From Hyalella azteca (Eukaryota > Arthropoda > Malacostraca > Amphipoda > Hyalellidae), in contig NW_025936310.1 of assembly GCF_000764305.2 (NCBI RefSeq), positions 23,530 through 87,529 on the forward strand: a DNA stretch of 64,000 bases, in the 5' to 3' direction. The position numbers and the translations under genes were made by a program. The notes under the pieces are model-generated. The model saw only the letters and a program-made list of their open reading frames with translations. It was not told where the DNA came from and made no database searches. Numbering within the stretch: position 1 is the stretch's first letter; each line of letters opens with the position of its first letter. Shown here one piece after another: positions 1 through 14,498 of this stretch.

Positions 1-529
1 TACGCTCATATATATAATTGCTTTATTTGTATGAATGTCTTATTAAATGCAGTAATAATATTATAGAAGTATAGTGTTTGCTCAAAAATAACGCCATATT
101 TTTTACACGACACTTGTCAACATTCAATTATTGATAAGAATTGTAATGAAACGAAGAGTGAGTCTCTTGATTTAATATATCGTTGTGCAGATAATTTTCA
201 CTGAGAAATTCGACATTTTAATTGTGCTTGGACATCAGTCAAGGTTTCACAATGTTGTAATGTTTTAAGGGAGAATTACGTTCATGCTCTCGGCGTTAGC
301 CAAGAAATTTCCGCCTTCTGGCAGAAAAATCGACCTACATTTAATTTATATAATAATTTATTTATAAAATCTTAATTGCATTTCATTCAAGCCAAAGAGT
401 CTCATACACCAATATCCAAATTCATAATGAGATTCGTAGTACTTGGTCACGTACGTTGAACACCGTTCAGCTGCAACGACATGAATCCCTGTACGTAGCT
501 TTTTGAAGTAATTGCCCATTAGGTTCATA

Positions 530-874
530 TTATCCACGACGAAGCAATACGTTTAACATCAAAATCGTCTTTGAGTTGAGGCTACTTATGAAGTACAATT
601 TGAATCCGAACCAATAATGTTTTCCATAATTCCTCGATCGTATTGGACCAGATTGGTCTTTCTGATCTCGCAGGATCACAAGCGCCATCGAAAGCAATTC
701 AAAAAATGTTCTCTCAATCTCGTCCAAGCCTAACGGCGACTCGGTTGAAGGCGCCAGAAAGCCACGGTAATCTTGACTTGAAGGCTGGTTTAGGTTGAAC
801 GTATATACTTTGGCTGCGCTGTTTTGCCTAATCGCCGGAAATATTTTACCTGCGGCACGAAATTGCCTGAGCAT
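530..874 (-). CDS. Unassigned open frame, possible exon
   Basis: An open minus-strand frame of about 115 codons follows a good acceptor (pyrimidine tract ending TTCCAG, just right of 874). The translation looks protein-like, for example QPSSQDYRGFLAPSTES then LGLDEIERTFFELL. I do not recognise it. A GTAAAA donor (844-849) would instead cut it to a 25-nt exon, 850-874. That exon starts with ATGCT straight after the acceptor, as do the exons at 15856 and 20625. No partner exon is identified, so strand and reading frame are both uncertain. Confidence 0.2.
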   Translation of the reverse strand: MLRQFRAAGKIFPAIRQNSAAKVYTFNLNQPSSQDYRGFLAPSTESPLGLDEIERTFFELLSMALVILRDQKDQSGPIRSRNYGKHYWFGFKLYFISSLNSKTILMLNVLLRRG

Positions 875-3800
875 CTGGAACGAAAACACAATTTTGAAAA
901 AGGAATGTTAATTTTGAATATATTTGATCGAAATTATGCAATTTGCGCTAGCCGTCGGCATCAAAGAGATTGATCTAGAGCAGATTACTCAATTTGTTCA
1001 TCGAAATTCATCATCTCGTGAATGAGTACCGGAGCAAATAAAATGTACTGAAATGCAAATATCGTGTGGAACATTTATTCCAACTGTTTATATAATATTT
1101 GTTTTGCAGTTGAACTTAAATTTGATGCTCATTGGTCAGGAAATTGACTTCAGCATGAATATCATGCAAATTGCTATGCATCAAAATAGTAGAAAGTTAA
1201 GTACTTGGAAATAAATTCACGATTCCGCTGTATGTTTCAAAAACTTGGTTCGTTGGTTGATTACGCTGGAAATTTATATCGAATAAATTTTACGGACAAT
1301 ATGCTCCGAAATTAGATTATGTGCAAGTATCGCGAAATTAAACTGCATTTTTAACGAAGAATGGAACTTTGGGTGCGAAAATATAAGGCTTTTGATACAA
1401 TAAAACCGATTGGGTAGGTACGACTTGTTGTTCAGAAAAAAAATCATGTTTTTTTGTTCCCCTCAACATCCAATCCCATTGGAAACGTTATATTTAGACA
1501 CGTTCTTAAAAAAATTCATAAAAAAACATAAAAAAGGACTACATGCTCAACGGAATTTAATGTTAATTGTAAATCTTTTATTATTGTCTAAGAAAGCCAA
1601 CAGGAAAATTTTTTCCATCAGCCTGTCACGTGCTAAATTAAATTATCTTCAAGGAAATATGTCTTCGCAACTTTGATCTTCCATTAATTTATAGTTTTCT
1701 TCAGTGAATAAACAGCCGCCATTACCATACAGTATAAATTCTGTTCGAGTTAAACCAATAATCGGAATAAATTCACTGAACAAATACTCGACTTCAGTCA
1801 TTAGATTAAATTCCGAATGCTTTCTTTAAAGGCTCGCGCTTAAAAAAATAAACAAATAATAGTTCAAAGCTCAGCGAAAGTATTTAAGAGTTTAAATCAC
1901 AGACTGGGGGAGAATTTTCCCAGTACTTGATAGGAAAACACCCCCACATTGATTTGCTAATTTGAAAATATATTGAAGCTGAGATTTTTACGATTCGGTT
2001 AACAAATGTGTTTATTCTCAGTCTTTTTGTGAATACCGAGTTTTCTTTTAAGGATTGAACAAAAGATTCATTTAGAAAATTAATCGAGGAGATGCTTCTG
2101 TCTGAAATATTAGAAAACTCCGCAAAAAAGTACAAATCAAATCATTTAATAAGTCCCTCGATATCAAATATTCTAAATCAATATAAATATCTTTCCACAG
2201 CATTGCTTTCATTAATTTGTTACCACAAAACGTTTTACAATTATGATATGCGTGAAATTTCATTCAACATCATCAATTGATTTATTACATTTTTTGGCTA
2301 CGTTCAAAGCATAATTTACTTTTCGTCACTGCCGCATAAATTATTATCCTTATGCAGGTTATTTTTATATAAGTCGTAGAGATTCCTGGCACAGAACTCG
2401 GCGTGTTGTGAGACCGCCGAGGGCAGATGAATTTCCTTTCGCGTCTAAATTGCTTTAAACCAACAACGAGCGTTGGAAAAGCAACTGGCCTCCATCTTGC
2501 AAAAAAATAAACTAATAAAATATGAGAGCTTCGTTTGAAATTTACACTGTAATTTTCCTTTTTGTTCAAAAGGTGACCCTCGGTTGCCTCGGTAGGGGAA
2601 TATCTCCGTTCCCGGTTTATTGAAAACAAGGAAGTGAAGTCCAGACGTTGTGAGAGCGGCGCCACAAGGGCGACTTTGAAATTTTTGGGAGGTGTTTCTC
2701 GGCATTGAATATACGATGGTTTATTACATTAACCATTTTTAACGATCCATGTTGCAATGAATTGAAATCGAGTCGAAAATTTTAACGTTAGCTTTATGTG
2801 ACAATACTAATTGGTTTGTTATTAGTTTTTTTATATATTTAGTTTAGAAAATATTCCAGTTATAAATTCTTCCGGGACAAAATGCGGAAGGTAAACACCG
2901 AAAGATTTTTGTGTAGATGGCAGCTCTGCTCTGAAGAAAGAAAAAGATGAAGGGAAGTTATACAGTATGCGCTATATTAAAATTTAACGTGATTCTGAAA
3001 AATAAGGAAACTTGGAGAAACTTTACAAAACTGCACAAAAACTTTAATAAAAGGCTGCAAGTTGATAGCTCTCGTACTTTATATTACATTTCATTTACTA
3101 CAAACGCTTTATTTATGCGATCATGTTGGTGGAATCGGTATATATTCTTAAGACCACGACAATGTGGAACAAGCCCGAACAATACACATTAAAAATAGAA
3201 ATTTGTAGGACCTACCCATCCACGTTAAAAAGGACCATCGCCATTTCTTCCTATCAGGAGTGCCCAAAAATAATATTCAAAAAGTAACTTAATGGCATCT
3301 CATCTCGAGATAGAGTTTGTGAAATAGTTGTTTGTGTGGCTAAAAATGTGGTCCCAGGCAATTATTTGAATGTTTTCAATATTGGACAAGAAGCTAATTA
3401 GTTTATTGAAATATGCCAACTTATTAGCAGGATATTCTGACAAGAGAAATGATTTATTGACGAGATTTCCGTTGTAACAGTGAATAAGCATAAATTAATA
3501 ATACCTTTTTCGTATATAGTTAATCTGTACGTGCAAGCATCACCTCCTATTGAACTGTCACGGACACATACTGTATGCACCCAGAGAGATAGTAGTCTCA
3601 ATATAGCAATTTCGTGCAAGCCAGCGAGAATGTGAAGCGTTTGCTTTGGACGCAGTTGTCAATATCGATAAGGTATGCATGCTCGGCTTTAATAACGCTC
3701 AGTTTTAGCATTGAGTTTTCCTCATATACGTAATGCGCATTTGTACGCCGCAGTTACAGTGCTAGAAGATATCCGCTGCTTGATAGCATCGAGCTCTGTT

Positions 3801-5084
3801 TGCAAGCGTGCATATTCTTCGAAATTATGCAAGCATGTCGAAGATTAGAAGCACTTCAGAAAAACGAGCTGCTGCTGCGACGCAGAAAGATTCTACTAAT
3901 GGTATTCCAAATATTCGACGAATTAATTTAAGAACAATAATATAACGACTTCCATGGCTCCTATAGGCAATAGTTCAAAGAGTACCATTCCCAAAATGGT
4001 AGTTACGAATAAAATGATTAATTATTCAGTAATCGGCATCGATAAGAAAAGTTTGATATTTTCTCATAATCAGAAATTTCTCTTCTAGCCTGGACATTAT
4101 AGATAAGAGTCAGAGGTTCGTGAGATGCTACAGAGCAGCCGTATGATGCTACAGAGCAGCTATATTAAGCTTGGGAACCTCAGTCAGCAGCTCTCCTACG
4201 ATGGAACTTCCAGCATATTGGCATGAACTTTGCTGACACAGATAAAGTTCGATGATCCTTATGTTACATGGGGAATCTTTGTAAACACCTGCATTCAGAT
4301 CACTATACAAATATTTTCGAACAGTGCAAGGTAGCCTAATCTCCTAATTAGACTTACCCTTTTGTCGTGATTCTTTAATGTGAGATGGAATATTCTGAAA
4401 TTTATTTAATTGGATGAATGACATATGGATTTATATTCATTTTAATTTGATTATGCAGAACAATGAATGCACAGAATTACGCGAGTAATGCAGTTGCAAA
4501 TATTAAAATGAAGTTTGTTTTATTATAAGTTTTGTAGAAAATTCCAAAGAAAATTAATTAATTAATGGTAAGATGCGCTATATAAAATGAATACTTCGAA
4601 TATTGATTCATCACGCAGAGATCCCTAGTCCCACCGGGATGGATGATCAACAAAATTCAAATTTTCCAACTTTTTTATATTCTGATTGAACATAAATGAT
4701 GGTAAATTGAATGAATAAATACTTTATCTCAATCTTGATTAAATTAATATTTACAGGCTGTAAATATGATATGGAAAGTACGAGCTACCGCAGGCCTGCG
4801 TTGCCCATAAGTATATTAGAAACTTTTTAAATAACCGAATTGTACGAATTTTACTGCAGCTGAGACTCAGGAAAACTCACAATATCTGCAAAAAAATAAT
4901 AGCGGGAAATTGATTGCACGTTTAGTTGACTGATGATATAATTTGGAAATATAAGTGAGTAGATTAACTTGCACACTCATTGAATAATAGAACAATAAAC
5001 AAAGCAATTGCAGATAATTCCATCCGCGGGAGGCGAATGTCTTGGGAGAAATCCCTGCTGTGCTTCTTACGAAAGAGGTCACAC
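875..5084. other. AT-rich non-coding stretch
   Basis: I see no convincing exon, RNA gene or known transposon here. All frames are short and interrupted. A GC-richer patch at about 2380-2700 has only short frames on the minus strand and no domain I can name. Confidence 0.5.
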
Positions 5085-5395
5085 GGACAGGTAACAGAGA
5101 GTCGTCACAGAAAAAAAATCACAGAAAGTCGTCACAAAAAAAATCACTGAAAGTCAAGTCATCACAGAAAAACAAGATGACAAAAAGTCGTCACAGAAAA
5201 AACTGACAAAAAGTCGTCACAGAAAAAAAAATCACAGAAAGCGTCACAGAAAAAAAAGATCACAGAAAGTCGTCACAGAAAAAAAAAATCACAGAAAGTC
5301 GTCACAAAAAAAGATCATTGAAAGTCGAGTCATCACAGAAAAACAAGACGACAAAAAGTCGTCACAGAAAAAAACTGACAAAAAAAACTGACATC
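5085..5395. repeat. A-rich degenerate tandem array
   Basis: About a dozen irregular copies of a short unit that alternates a TCACAGAAAGTCG-type core with a run of 4 to 9 A. Poly-A length varies and some copies read ACAAAAAGTCG. Two longer blocks inside it (near 5140-5200 and 5320-5380) are themselves repeated, so the array probably grew by a higher-order duplication. There is no coding potential. Confidence 0.85.
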
Positions 5396-5762
5396 CCGCT
5401 AGAACGAAAGATTCGCATGCGGAGAGGAAGGTTTGGGACAATGACTAGGCCTCTGAACACATAAAAGGAGAAAAAGACTTGGTCAGTTCAGACTCGCTCG
5501 AATGTAGGTAAAGGTTGGGGTTAGATTACAAATTTGATTCAACCCGATTGATTTTCATTATTGCTTCCAACTATAAGGTTTGAAATAATACAGGACTTAC
5601 AGATATTAATTTTCAATCGTTTCATGTTGGCGTAAGTACATAAACTCTATATTTCAACAGTTGAAGCATGAAGTTTAAAAATGTTAATTTTTCAAAAAGC
5701 TGAAACCAGCAACTCTGGATAGAAGCAACGGGCGGGTTTCAGATCGTCGGAGCCGGGTCCTC

Positions 5763-6112
5763 GAGGATTCATCCATGTGAGGATTCAGCCATGTAAGGAT
5801 TCAGCCATGCGAGGATTCAGCCATGTGAGGATTCAGCCAACAGGAGGATTCAGCCATGTGAGGATTCAGCCATGTGAGGATTCAGCCATGTGAGGATTCA
5901 GCCATGTGAGGATTCAGCCATGTGAGGATTCAGCCATGTGAGGATTCAGTCATGTGAGGATTCAGTCATGTGAGTATTCAGCCATGTGAGTATTCAGCCA
6001 TGTGAGTATTCAGCCATGTGAGGATTCAGCCATGTGAGGATTCAGCCATGTGAGGATTCAGCCATGTGAGGATTCAGCCATGTGAGGATTCAGCCATGTA
6101 AGGATTCAACCA
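5763..6112. repeat. 16-bp minisatellite
   Basis: About 22 head-to-tail copies of a 16-bp unit, GTGAGGATTCAGCCAT, over 350 bp. Most copies are identical. Variants (GTAAGG, GTGAGTATT, CAGTCAT) are clustered in runs, as expected from local unequal exchange. One copy (about 5837) has an irregular CAACAG spacer. Because the unit is not a multiple of three, no protein repeat is encoded. Confidence 0.95.
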
Positions 6113-9100
6113 TCCTCAAGCTAGGCGGTTATTGGTATCCTCTCATGGCAGCCTGAGTTGACATTCTATGAAATCATCCATCGTTATACGCGCGAGGTTT
6201 TATGCTGTGATTAGATTCAATCGTTTATAACTAATTATTATTTGAAACAAGGAAATGAAGAATTATGACGAAATAGGTATTCATTCTCAGCCACAGTAAA
6301 GAGAATTCTTTGTAAAAAAACACAGAGAAAAATTTATTAATGCCCCTCCAAAAATATGTGCACAGGTATGAGTTGCTCCATTCATAAACGCCCACCATAA
6401 TTATGGTTATCTTAAATTAAACTCTTGACCCATAAATTTAGCTACATAATATAGTAGCTTGTGTTACATGTGTAGAACTCAAGTAAAATTGTATTCAGAA
6501 CAAATCATAAGGCCTTCTCATTTACGAGTGGAGTGACGCAAGTAAAGAATACGATTATGAGAAATAGATAGCTTTACTTGGATAATTTTATATTGGTCTA
6601 TTGTCCCCGAACATCGTAGTTGATGTCAGGATTTCAAAGCCTGGCTTTCGGCGTGTCATTAAATGTCAAATTCAGGGAATCTTTCTCTGTGGTTCATTGC
6701 CGTCTACAATCCAGTTATTTGAATCAATCGCTACAGAGATGTTGTTTACCCATGCATTATCTGTTTGGAATTGGTTCAAGAACATTTTTGATGTTCAATA
6801 GTGGATTCGGAAATGTATAATGCAATAGGCAAATAAAATATTCCCTTGAACGAAAAGAGTGCCGAAGATCAATGATATCAGCAGCTATATGAAATAGCTG
6901 ATTTACATGTCCCAAGATTGTGCCGAACAAAATCTGTTAACATGTGGCTCGAGGTAATTAGGGCTTTAATTTATTTTGTTTGGAAATATTGGCTATTTAT
7001 TATCGCATATGTTATTTGAGGGTGCTTGTATACTTCAATTTTCAGAACATTGTAATTTCATAAATTGGGTTTATTTAATTAATATCATTGTACTTCTGCA
7101 CAAATTTACCTGACCCGACCCGAAAATTTTAGTCTCACTTCGCTATATAAAAGAGAAAAGTAATGAAAAACTGAATAGGGAACGCAAAGTCAAGGGTAAA
7201 TTCACGAGAGAAAGAGAGAGAGACAAGAATCGCTTCCAAGATCCTGTATCATTAAGCATATAACTCCCTTCATGCCATGCTTGCATGAAAAATAATTTCG
7301 AATAAAATCCTAGCTTACGACAATTTTTAGATATTCGCACGTGACACTAATTCATATCTAAGTACTTCTCTGGAATTAAGTTCTAACTCCAGTAAACTAA
7401 CATAAAATCGCACCCTCTAACGACTCTGATAAGATCTTCCAAGATCCTAACGAAGGCCGGAATATTGACGAGCTAACTTTTATCCGCTTCTCATTAGTAA
7501 AATCCTCATTAAAAAACGACTGAGGAATTTGAAGAAGAAAAAATTTGCATCGAGATCATTTTTATGAAAGTTTCAACCTGAATAAACAACCAAACGTTCG
7601 TTAATTGAAGCTCCCGAATTTTCATAACATATACATCGGCCCCAACTTCATCGACTTATGCAACTATCTGGGATTCTAGATATTCGATATCTTTCATTGC
7701 CAAAAATTTGTTTGTTTACATAATTCTTTTTCTTTAGAAGAAATTCGATATTGATAAGCAGTCGAACAAATTTGCATTCGACAATGATTACACATTCAAT
7801 GCTGACTGCTATTTGGAGACATGAAACTTTCCAATGTAATGATTTTATGAACTATATGATGTAATGTAAAGTTGGTATAAAAAATGGACATCAATCCAGA
7901 AATTGTGATTGACACTCACAGATTAACCCAGCTCTGAATGGGCAGTTATGTATATATAACATGCAGTTTATCAGTCAATAACAGGTTATCACTGCCGATA
8001 CATCTGCTGCGACATGTAAGTCCGAGTGGGAGAAAAACCGGCCATGCACTGTGTGACAGGTTAAATTGGCAGCTGGTTGAGCTGACTTTGCGCAGGAGAT
8101 CCAGTCCTTCAAAGTCATTCGAGCTAACAATTCAGACACAAATTTTAATTTGGCTTAAGAACCGTGTCTAGTACGCTATTCAACAACATATCACGTACTT
8201 CAAAATATAACAGCTACATCCTGTAGATTGCTTAAACATATTGCATATGCATTGACCTATTGTGACATATATAGGATATGCATTGTTCATGTGCGCTCGA
8301 TGAACTCTTTGTGTAGCCAACACCATACCTCACGCATAATACCGTATTTCAAATCAATAGAATAATGAATAAAATTTCATCCACCAGGGATTCAGTGAAA
8401 TCACCAATTCCCCCCAACCACGAAACCAGAATTTCAATTTAAAAATTATCGTTTCGTTGCTCACTTCTTTTAAGCCACACCAGTTCACGCCCATTTCGAT
8501 AAACATAACCTTTAGTTTGTACCCATTTGTTCATGCGCTGGACTTCTCCTGCATCTTCTCAGAGAGACTTTTCACCAAGGACATATTTTTTTTTTTCAGC
8601 TTCCCCTGGCCTTCCCCTCACTCGGCCACTGTATAACACGAGCAATAATAAATTCTATTCGCGAATAGTTCATACCGGACGCCCCTTGGCTTATGAAGGC
8701 ATGCAATGTATTCCTCCCCTGTGTATCGAAGGCATATCATCCATGAGCTGCGAACCAATAAAGTTGGTAGCTGTTAATTTGCTATAAATGACGATTTCTA
8801 GAAGTTTGCAAATTTTAGCTTCATGGGTAATTCATAAAGAAACGTAGATTAAGATCGAAAGAGGCTCTAATCATACCGCTGCTACTTTGTGTTTCTTTGT
8901 GCTTTTTTGCTGTATCATTGTGTTTCTTTGTGGAATGTTATTATTTAAAATCAATTTAAAAATATTATGGGGTTCAGGAGTTCGAATGAGGGACTAATAT
9001 TGATAGGAATTGAAGAGCTGGAATCATGTTGATCGGATGTGTCTCCAACCGAAGCAATGACTTTTTCTTATCCACAATCATATTCAATTACGACGTGTCG

Positions 9101-12100
9101 ATACAATTTATTTCTTCTCTTACCCTTGTAGAAGCGAGGAAAATAAGAGGATCAATAATTTTTGTGAATGAATTCTGGCTTCATAACCAAAGGTTTGGCG
9201 GAAGTGTATATAATTTCAACGGCGCCTGTGGAGCTTTTCTCACCTGCGCGGGCTAACTTCAGCCGGGCTTTTTATGCGGCGCGGAAGTTGAGTCTTGAGA
9301 AAGTTAAAGTTGCGGATATAAAGATTGACTTCTAACACAAAGCTCTTGGGAAACGCATTCATTTCAAAAGTGGGTGTGTTAGAAAGCATATACACGCCCC
9401 AAGTGAATCCTTAAAAGCCCTGCTCAACCAAGCTTCTCAAATGGAAATCGGGCATTCACACAGAGATTTGCTGATGAAGTAAATACATCCTGTGACATCG
9501 ATAAAAGGCTTTATAGTTCACCACTGCAATGCGACAATTTTTTTGCTGGAATTCTAATATAAAGTTTAAATCCAGAATATTTAGACGAAAGACAATCGAC
9601 TGACTATGTTGCTACATTGAGTAAATGGAACATAGAAACATTTACGTTTGGATCCTCTCAAAAACTATTAGCATGAAGTTAATTAGGCATAGTCTAAAAA
9701 ACTTTTTTCTTTCGAATGAGAAATTTTCAACCCAATGGCATATTATAGTCTGTTTCGAGCAAATTAAATAATTAGTGTGCAGTATAACAATGGAAAATAC
9801 GGGTATATATTTTTCTCACATCGACGCTAAAGTAAAGAATCTCCGTTTACGCAATGGCTTCGGATGCCATTCTCGCGTATTCAGAATTTTAATGTCATTT
9901 TAGTTGCTCATTGCGAGTGGCGAGAGACTCAGCGATTGGATATTCCATTGTTGAAAAGCACTTAACCAGTAGTTAAAGTTCAGAGTACCAAGGTTGGAGC
10001 AGAGAGGTGTGAGTTCGGTCCCAGCTCTGTCCTCTAGTTTTTGGTCATAATCGGCAAGGAGGCCGGGCGGTTAAACAAAAACAATTTGAAGCAGTAAGTT
10101 GTGAGTTCAAGCCCGCAACAAGCTGTGGATGTTCTGCATTGTTAAGAATCCGCGATAGGCCTACGGCCTAACAAACGCTGGGACAGCTTTATTATATAAT
10201 TATAAAATAATTGTATAGGGCGCGAACCAAAGCTAAATAATAATTGACTTATTATTACACATTATTATTGTTATATACAACAAGAACATTATTTTACTTC
10301 GATAGTAATGAAAAACTAACTTTGATAGGTAAGGTTGCATTCATCAAACAGGCCTAATAAACCAAATTTTAGAATTGTTTTTCGAATTGTTTCCAATTTA
10401 TTCCAGCTTATTCATTTAGAATTTTTTTCAATGACAAATATCGCATGCCACTGATCACTAATGATTATTTACTGAATTTTGTGCACACAGGAAACCGCTC
10501 AATCAACCTGTTTTTAAATACATTATTTCTTTGCTATTCAAACACTTTTTTGTAACGTCTGTACAAAAAAAATTCATTATAACAACCAAATGAATCCCGA
10601 ATAATTTAATGAACTCCCTTTAGACACATATAAATTTTGCCAAAAAACTAGTCGGGTTCAAAATCCGAGCGAGATGAGGTAAACGTGCTTTTAAGTGTTT
10701 TTTTTTATGAAGAATCAGATGATACCTATTTGCAATCGCCGCTCCTCAAAATGAGGCAAACTAAAGTGGTAATGATACGTCGCACGTCAAGGGCGATTAC
10801 CCTGCAAGAGATGCCTACTACATTTTAGAAGTTCCTGATGGATTTCAACCTTCAAAGTAAGGCTGATTAGTCCATCGTAGAACTATCAAAGATTTTGTGA
10901 ATGAAACCTAATTTTCCAATAAAAACGAATCTATGGCACGATGGTTTTGATGTGCTTGCTCTAAGAATATCATCAAAGTCTCGGAGGGGACTTCAGATTC
11001 CTCGTGAACTTCTAAAATGGGTATGACTCTAAAATCGGGTATGACTGTACGACTATAAAATTCTTAGGAAAATTTTAGTATTGTAAATTTCGTCAAAATA
11101 AAAAATGAGAATAATAGTTGAAAATGAATTTTAGAAGAAAATGGCTTCACACTCAACTCTGATAGACAAAATATGTTGGCTAAGAGGCTGTTATATGGGA
11201 TGAATATGCATGAAATCTTAATAAGAAACCCAACCGATAAGCCACCAGACAACAATTTAAATCTTATTGCCAGAGTCTTGAAACCTGACGAGTTTTAGCT
11301 GGCATTGTCCATGTTAGGCTTTGCAGGGGCAGAATATGGCACCTCGTTTGAAGTGCCATAATGAAGTCTGTCTTAGAAAACCATATTCTTGAACATTGCG
11401 CGATTTTGTGAAATTGCTTTATCTTGAGCTTCGAATAACTCCGTATGGACGTGAGGCGAGTGGTGAAGAACCTAGTCCTCAGAATGTGGACAAAAGAAGA
11501 AGAGCTTCGAATATGAATGTACAAATGCTCCCTGAGAAAATTTTAATTTTCAGTTAACCACGAGATACATTAATAGTACGTCGAAAGTACATTAAATTTG
11601 ACATAAGAAGGAAGAATTTATTGCCTCGAAAAAAATGTTCTGAATATGTTAAGAGAGCTTGAATTCGAATTAGTTGATTCTTTAGCTTTAAAGGTTAATA
11701 GGTCTAATTAAACGCACTCGAGACACGTTGCCGCGAGCGAGGGACACCTAAGTGGTTGGTAGTTACTTCGGGCGTGTGAACAGGTCTGTACATTGACACT
11801 AACTATGTGTCGTACATATCGTTGGTTTTATCTCCTATAGGTACGCCATTAATTGATAGCAATCGGAACCATGGGAGACTCAATCTAGAATGCCCTACTG
11901 TCGTGGATGTTCTATTTCCAAAATTGTCAGCAAGCGAAATTTTTCATTGTGATATGCAAAATATCGTACTTGTCTGTTATAAGTTGGTATTGTCGTTTCA
12001 GTTTACAAGTTGCCAGTAAAGCAACGAAAATTATGAACTACTTTCTTGAAACTACAGTTATCAGCCTAAAATAGTGTTAGTAATATACGGATTGCTCAAA

Positions 12101-12703
12101 ACACGTTTGAATATCGTTGCATGCGTTGATAGTAGTAATTATTCGTGATAGTTCATTGGAAAAGAAGATACGTGCCTTGGTTTATTGATTCATTTGAGTT
12201 CTGCATTCAAAACTAGGACAAATAGAGATGTTCCAATTTATTCATTTTTAAGACTGACATTTCATTATTTAAAGAACGAGGCACAGAGTCTAAGAGTGGA
12301 ACATATTAACAGCGCGTACCAATTGAATCCGTCCCCTCTATAGTATATTTTTTAAATTTTTTAGCGTTTATTTAGACTTTGGGGAATGAACTGAAATAAT
12401 TCAGAGCGAAACAATTTTCAACTGAGTAAAAGATTTCTTCATGAGATATCAAAGTGCAGTGAAGATGTACAAAACTGTAGGGATTATTGTTTACGACACC
12501 GCTTCTGATAATATCATAGCACAAATACTTGCACTATTTCCAGCGACACAGCTCTGGAATAAGGGCACGGTAGATGACAGCTGGACGTCACCTCGAACCT
12601 AATTCTTTTATGACTATATAATCATTAGAGGAACTTCATTTCTAGTATTATAGGGTTAAATAATCTATCATAAGATCATGAGTAATGTTTTGTCACCAAT
12701 CAT
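6113..12703. other. AT-rich stretch with no recognised gene
   Basis: Only short frames are present. A GC-richer patch at 9180-9300 reads on the minus strand as CATAAAAAG followed about 30 bases on by GCAG/GTGAGA, which could be a TATA box plus a first-exon donor, but no coding follows. A weak tRNA-derived SINE-like relic is listed separately. Confidence 0.45.
9955..10175 (+). repeat. Possible tRNA-derived SINE relic
   Basis: Two neighbouring blocks carry pol III B-box-like strings: GAGTTCGGTCCCAGC near 10011-10025 and GAGTTCAAGCCC near 10101-10112. The second fits GTTCRANNC. Each follows a GC-richer segment with a vague A-box. Neither block folds into a full tRNA cloverleaf that I can see, and no target duplication was found. 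Confidence 0.2.
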
Positions 12704-13005
12704 CTAAGCATTTTTGCAAAGAGTGGCAGTGCACCCTAAAATACCGAGAGTGCGATTTCTGAGACGAACTGTGCCAGCGATGCTTTTTATGTAGGATGTG
12801 AGCACAACCGTTGAGGTGGTGAGATGCCAGTAGGTCAGGAAACCACGGAAGGATTCGGCAGCGACTCCTTCATCAGAACGGCTCGAGTCCAGCAAGGAAC
12901 TTGCAATCTCTGCGTCTCCATTGTCATTACCCAGTGTCGGTAGAGCACGACGAGCCTCAAAGTCATGGCGCTTGCGACGTCTCGCACACTGACCGATCCG
13001 TGTAA
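12704..13005 (-). CDS. Terminal exon, secreted Thr/Val-rich protein
   Basis: Last coding exon (99 codons plus stop) of a small secreted protein. The acceptor is TTCCCTAG at 13006-13013. It enters with two bases of a split Ile codon, which matches the single base left by the exon at 15770-15856. The joined frame has a Cys, then ARRRKR (a furin-like polybasic site), an acidic/Ser linker, then SFRGFLTYWHLTTSTVVLTS and a C-terminal GCTATLC. Thr/Val-rich blocks at both ends around a basic site match an arthropod family that I know only as uncharacterised proteins. The family assignment is from memory of its layout, not from a search. Function is unknown; secretion and proprotein processing are inferred. 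Confidence 0.55.
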
Positions 13006-13013
13006 CTAGGGAA

Positions 13014-14188
13014 TAGCAACTCATATTACAACAATCATTTCATGAAGCAAAATATCGTCTATCACCCTAGTGACTATAGTCTCATCACCCAACAAATATT
13101 CTCTCATAGGCTGCCATCATCAAGTTCAAAGTACGCAAATTATGACAAATCCATATATAATTTCGAATATAGACCAGTGGACCGACGGCCAGAGGTCAGC
13201 TGGCCGAAAGCACGCAGGTATGGCGGTCAGTCGGGTGGCCATTTGAGATCTCCAGTGGGGGTGAGAAGCTGATCTTGTGTGCCCGCCGCACTATAGCTAG
13301 GTGTTCTTCGGGACACGTTCTCATAAAAGACAAAGCAATTCATCGAGCAACGAGGACAGCCGACTACGAGGTGAATCTTATCCTGAGTGATGCTATCATC
13401 CCCAGCAACCCAATTTTTCTCTCTTTCCTATGTCATGTAGCAACCCAATTTTTCTCTGCATGTAGTTGAAGTAATGAGGGGTCAGTAAAGTAGTGAGGAA
13501 GGTCGATGATACAGAACCGTGCCGAGACTAAATCAGAAATGTCAGGACCAAAAAGTGAAGTTATAAGAGCGCTGTTCTCATTACCACGTGCGCACGCCGT
13601 GAGCTCTAACGAGATTATTCCACCTGCATGGAAGCTACCTTATAGTGCCGTATCAGTCGTGTTATATCACTGAGACCGGCGATGTACTCCTTTGTTTATT
13701 TAGATGTAACTTTCTTTTTAATCTAAGGAAAAGTTTTGCATCTTTTTGGAACTGAAGGTTTTCACGTACCTAACGAATAGATCAGATCGCCCCAGCCAGC
13801 AACCTGACATGTAAGTAAAGGGGCAACTGGAAAGGCTAAAAGGGAAATCCATCGTCTCAAGATGATTGATTGTTAAATTATCTTTAAAAGATAAAGTAGA
13901 TTCATTGATCCGTAATCACTTCATTTATATGAAATTTTCACTCCATACTACTGTAGTTAAACATAGATATGGTAGAAACCGTCGCATGCATTCCGAACAT
14001 TTTCCTCAGTGGACAAAGAAAATTTGATATTATCCGGAAGCAACCTGTATAGCTTTGTAGATGAGGATACCTCCACATGGAGGATACCATTGAACCACAT
14101 TGAACCAACATTTAATCACATAAGCATTCTTCGCCGTATTTTGATTGGATATAAGAATTAAGATGGCTTAATTTCTTAAATTGCAAGT
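13014..14188 (-). other. Intron of the secreted-protein gene
   Basis: Sequence between two candidate exons of the minus-strand gene. It includes a GC-richer patch at 13170-13330 with short frames on the plus strand, but no acceptor/donor pair that keeps phase. Otherwise it is unremarkable. Confidence 0.4.
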
Positions 14189-14498
14189 TTATCAAGAAAG
14201 AAAACAGGCAAAAAATTCACCATTTCTTATGCGAAAAAACGTTTCTGAGTCTAGTTCCATCGTCAGTTCAAAAACCTAAAACACAACTACAAACAATTAG
14301 CAAACCCTAATTCACATTGAAGATATTAAAACATGAATTGTTAAATTAAAACAAACATATATGAGGTAAACATGCCTGAGCAGGCAAATCTATTTATTTA
14401 CTATTTCGAGGGGACATGAACAGGAGGTGGCATTTAGACATAGGCTTTTGTATGAAAACATACAGGGACTCTAAAATTCGTAGGTCAGAAAAACCGGT

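Noticed and set aside
5085..6112. CRISPR-like array
   Set aside because: Units are 16 bp or A-rich words in direct tandem without spacers, and the genome is eukaryotic.
9180..9300. TATA-like box plus donor on the minus strand
   Set aside because: No coding exon or acceptor could be tied to it, so it stays a compositional curiosity.
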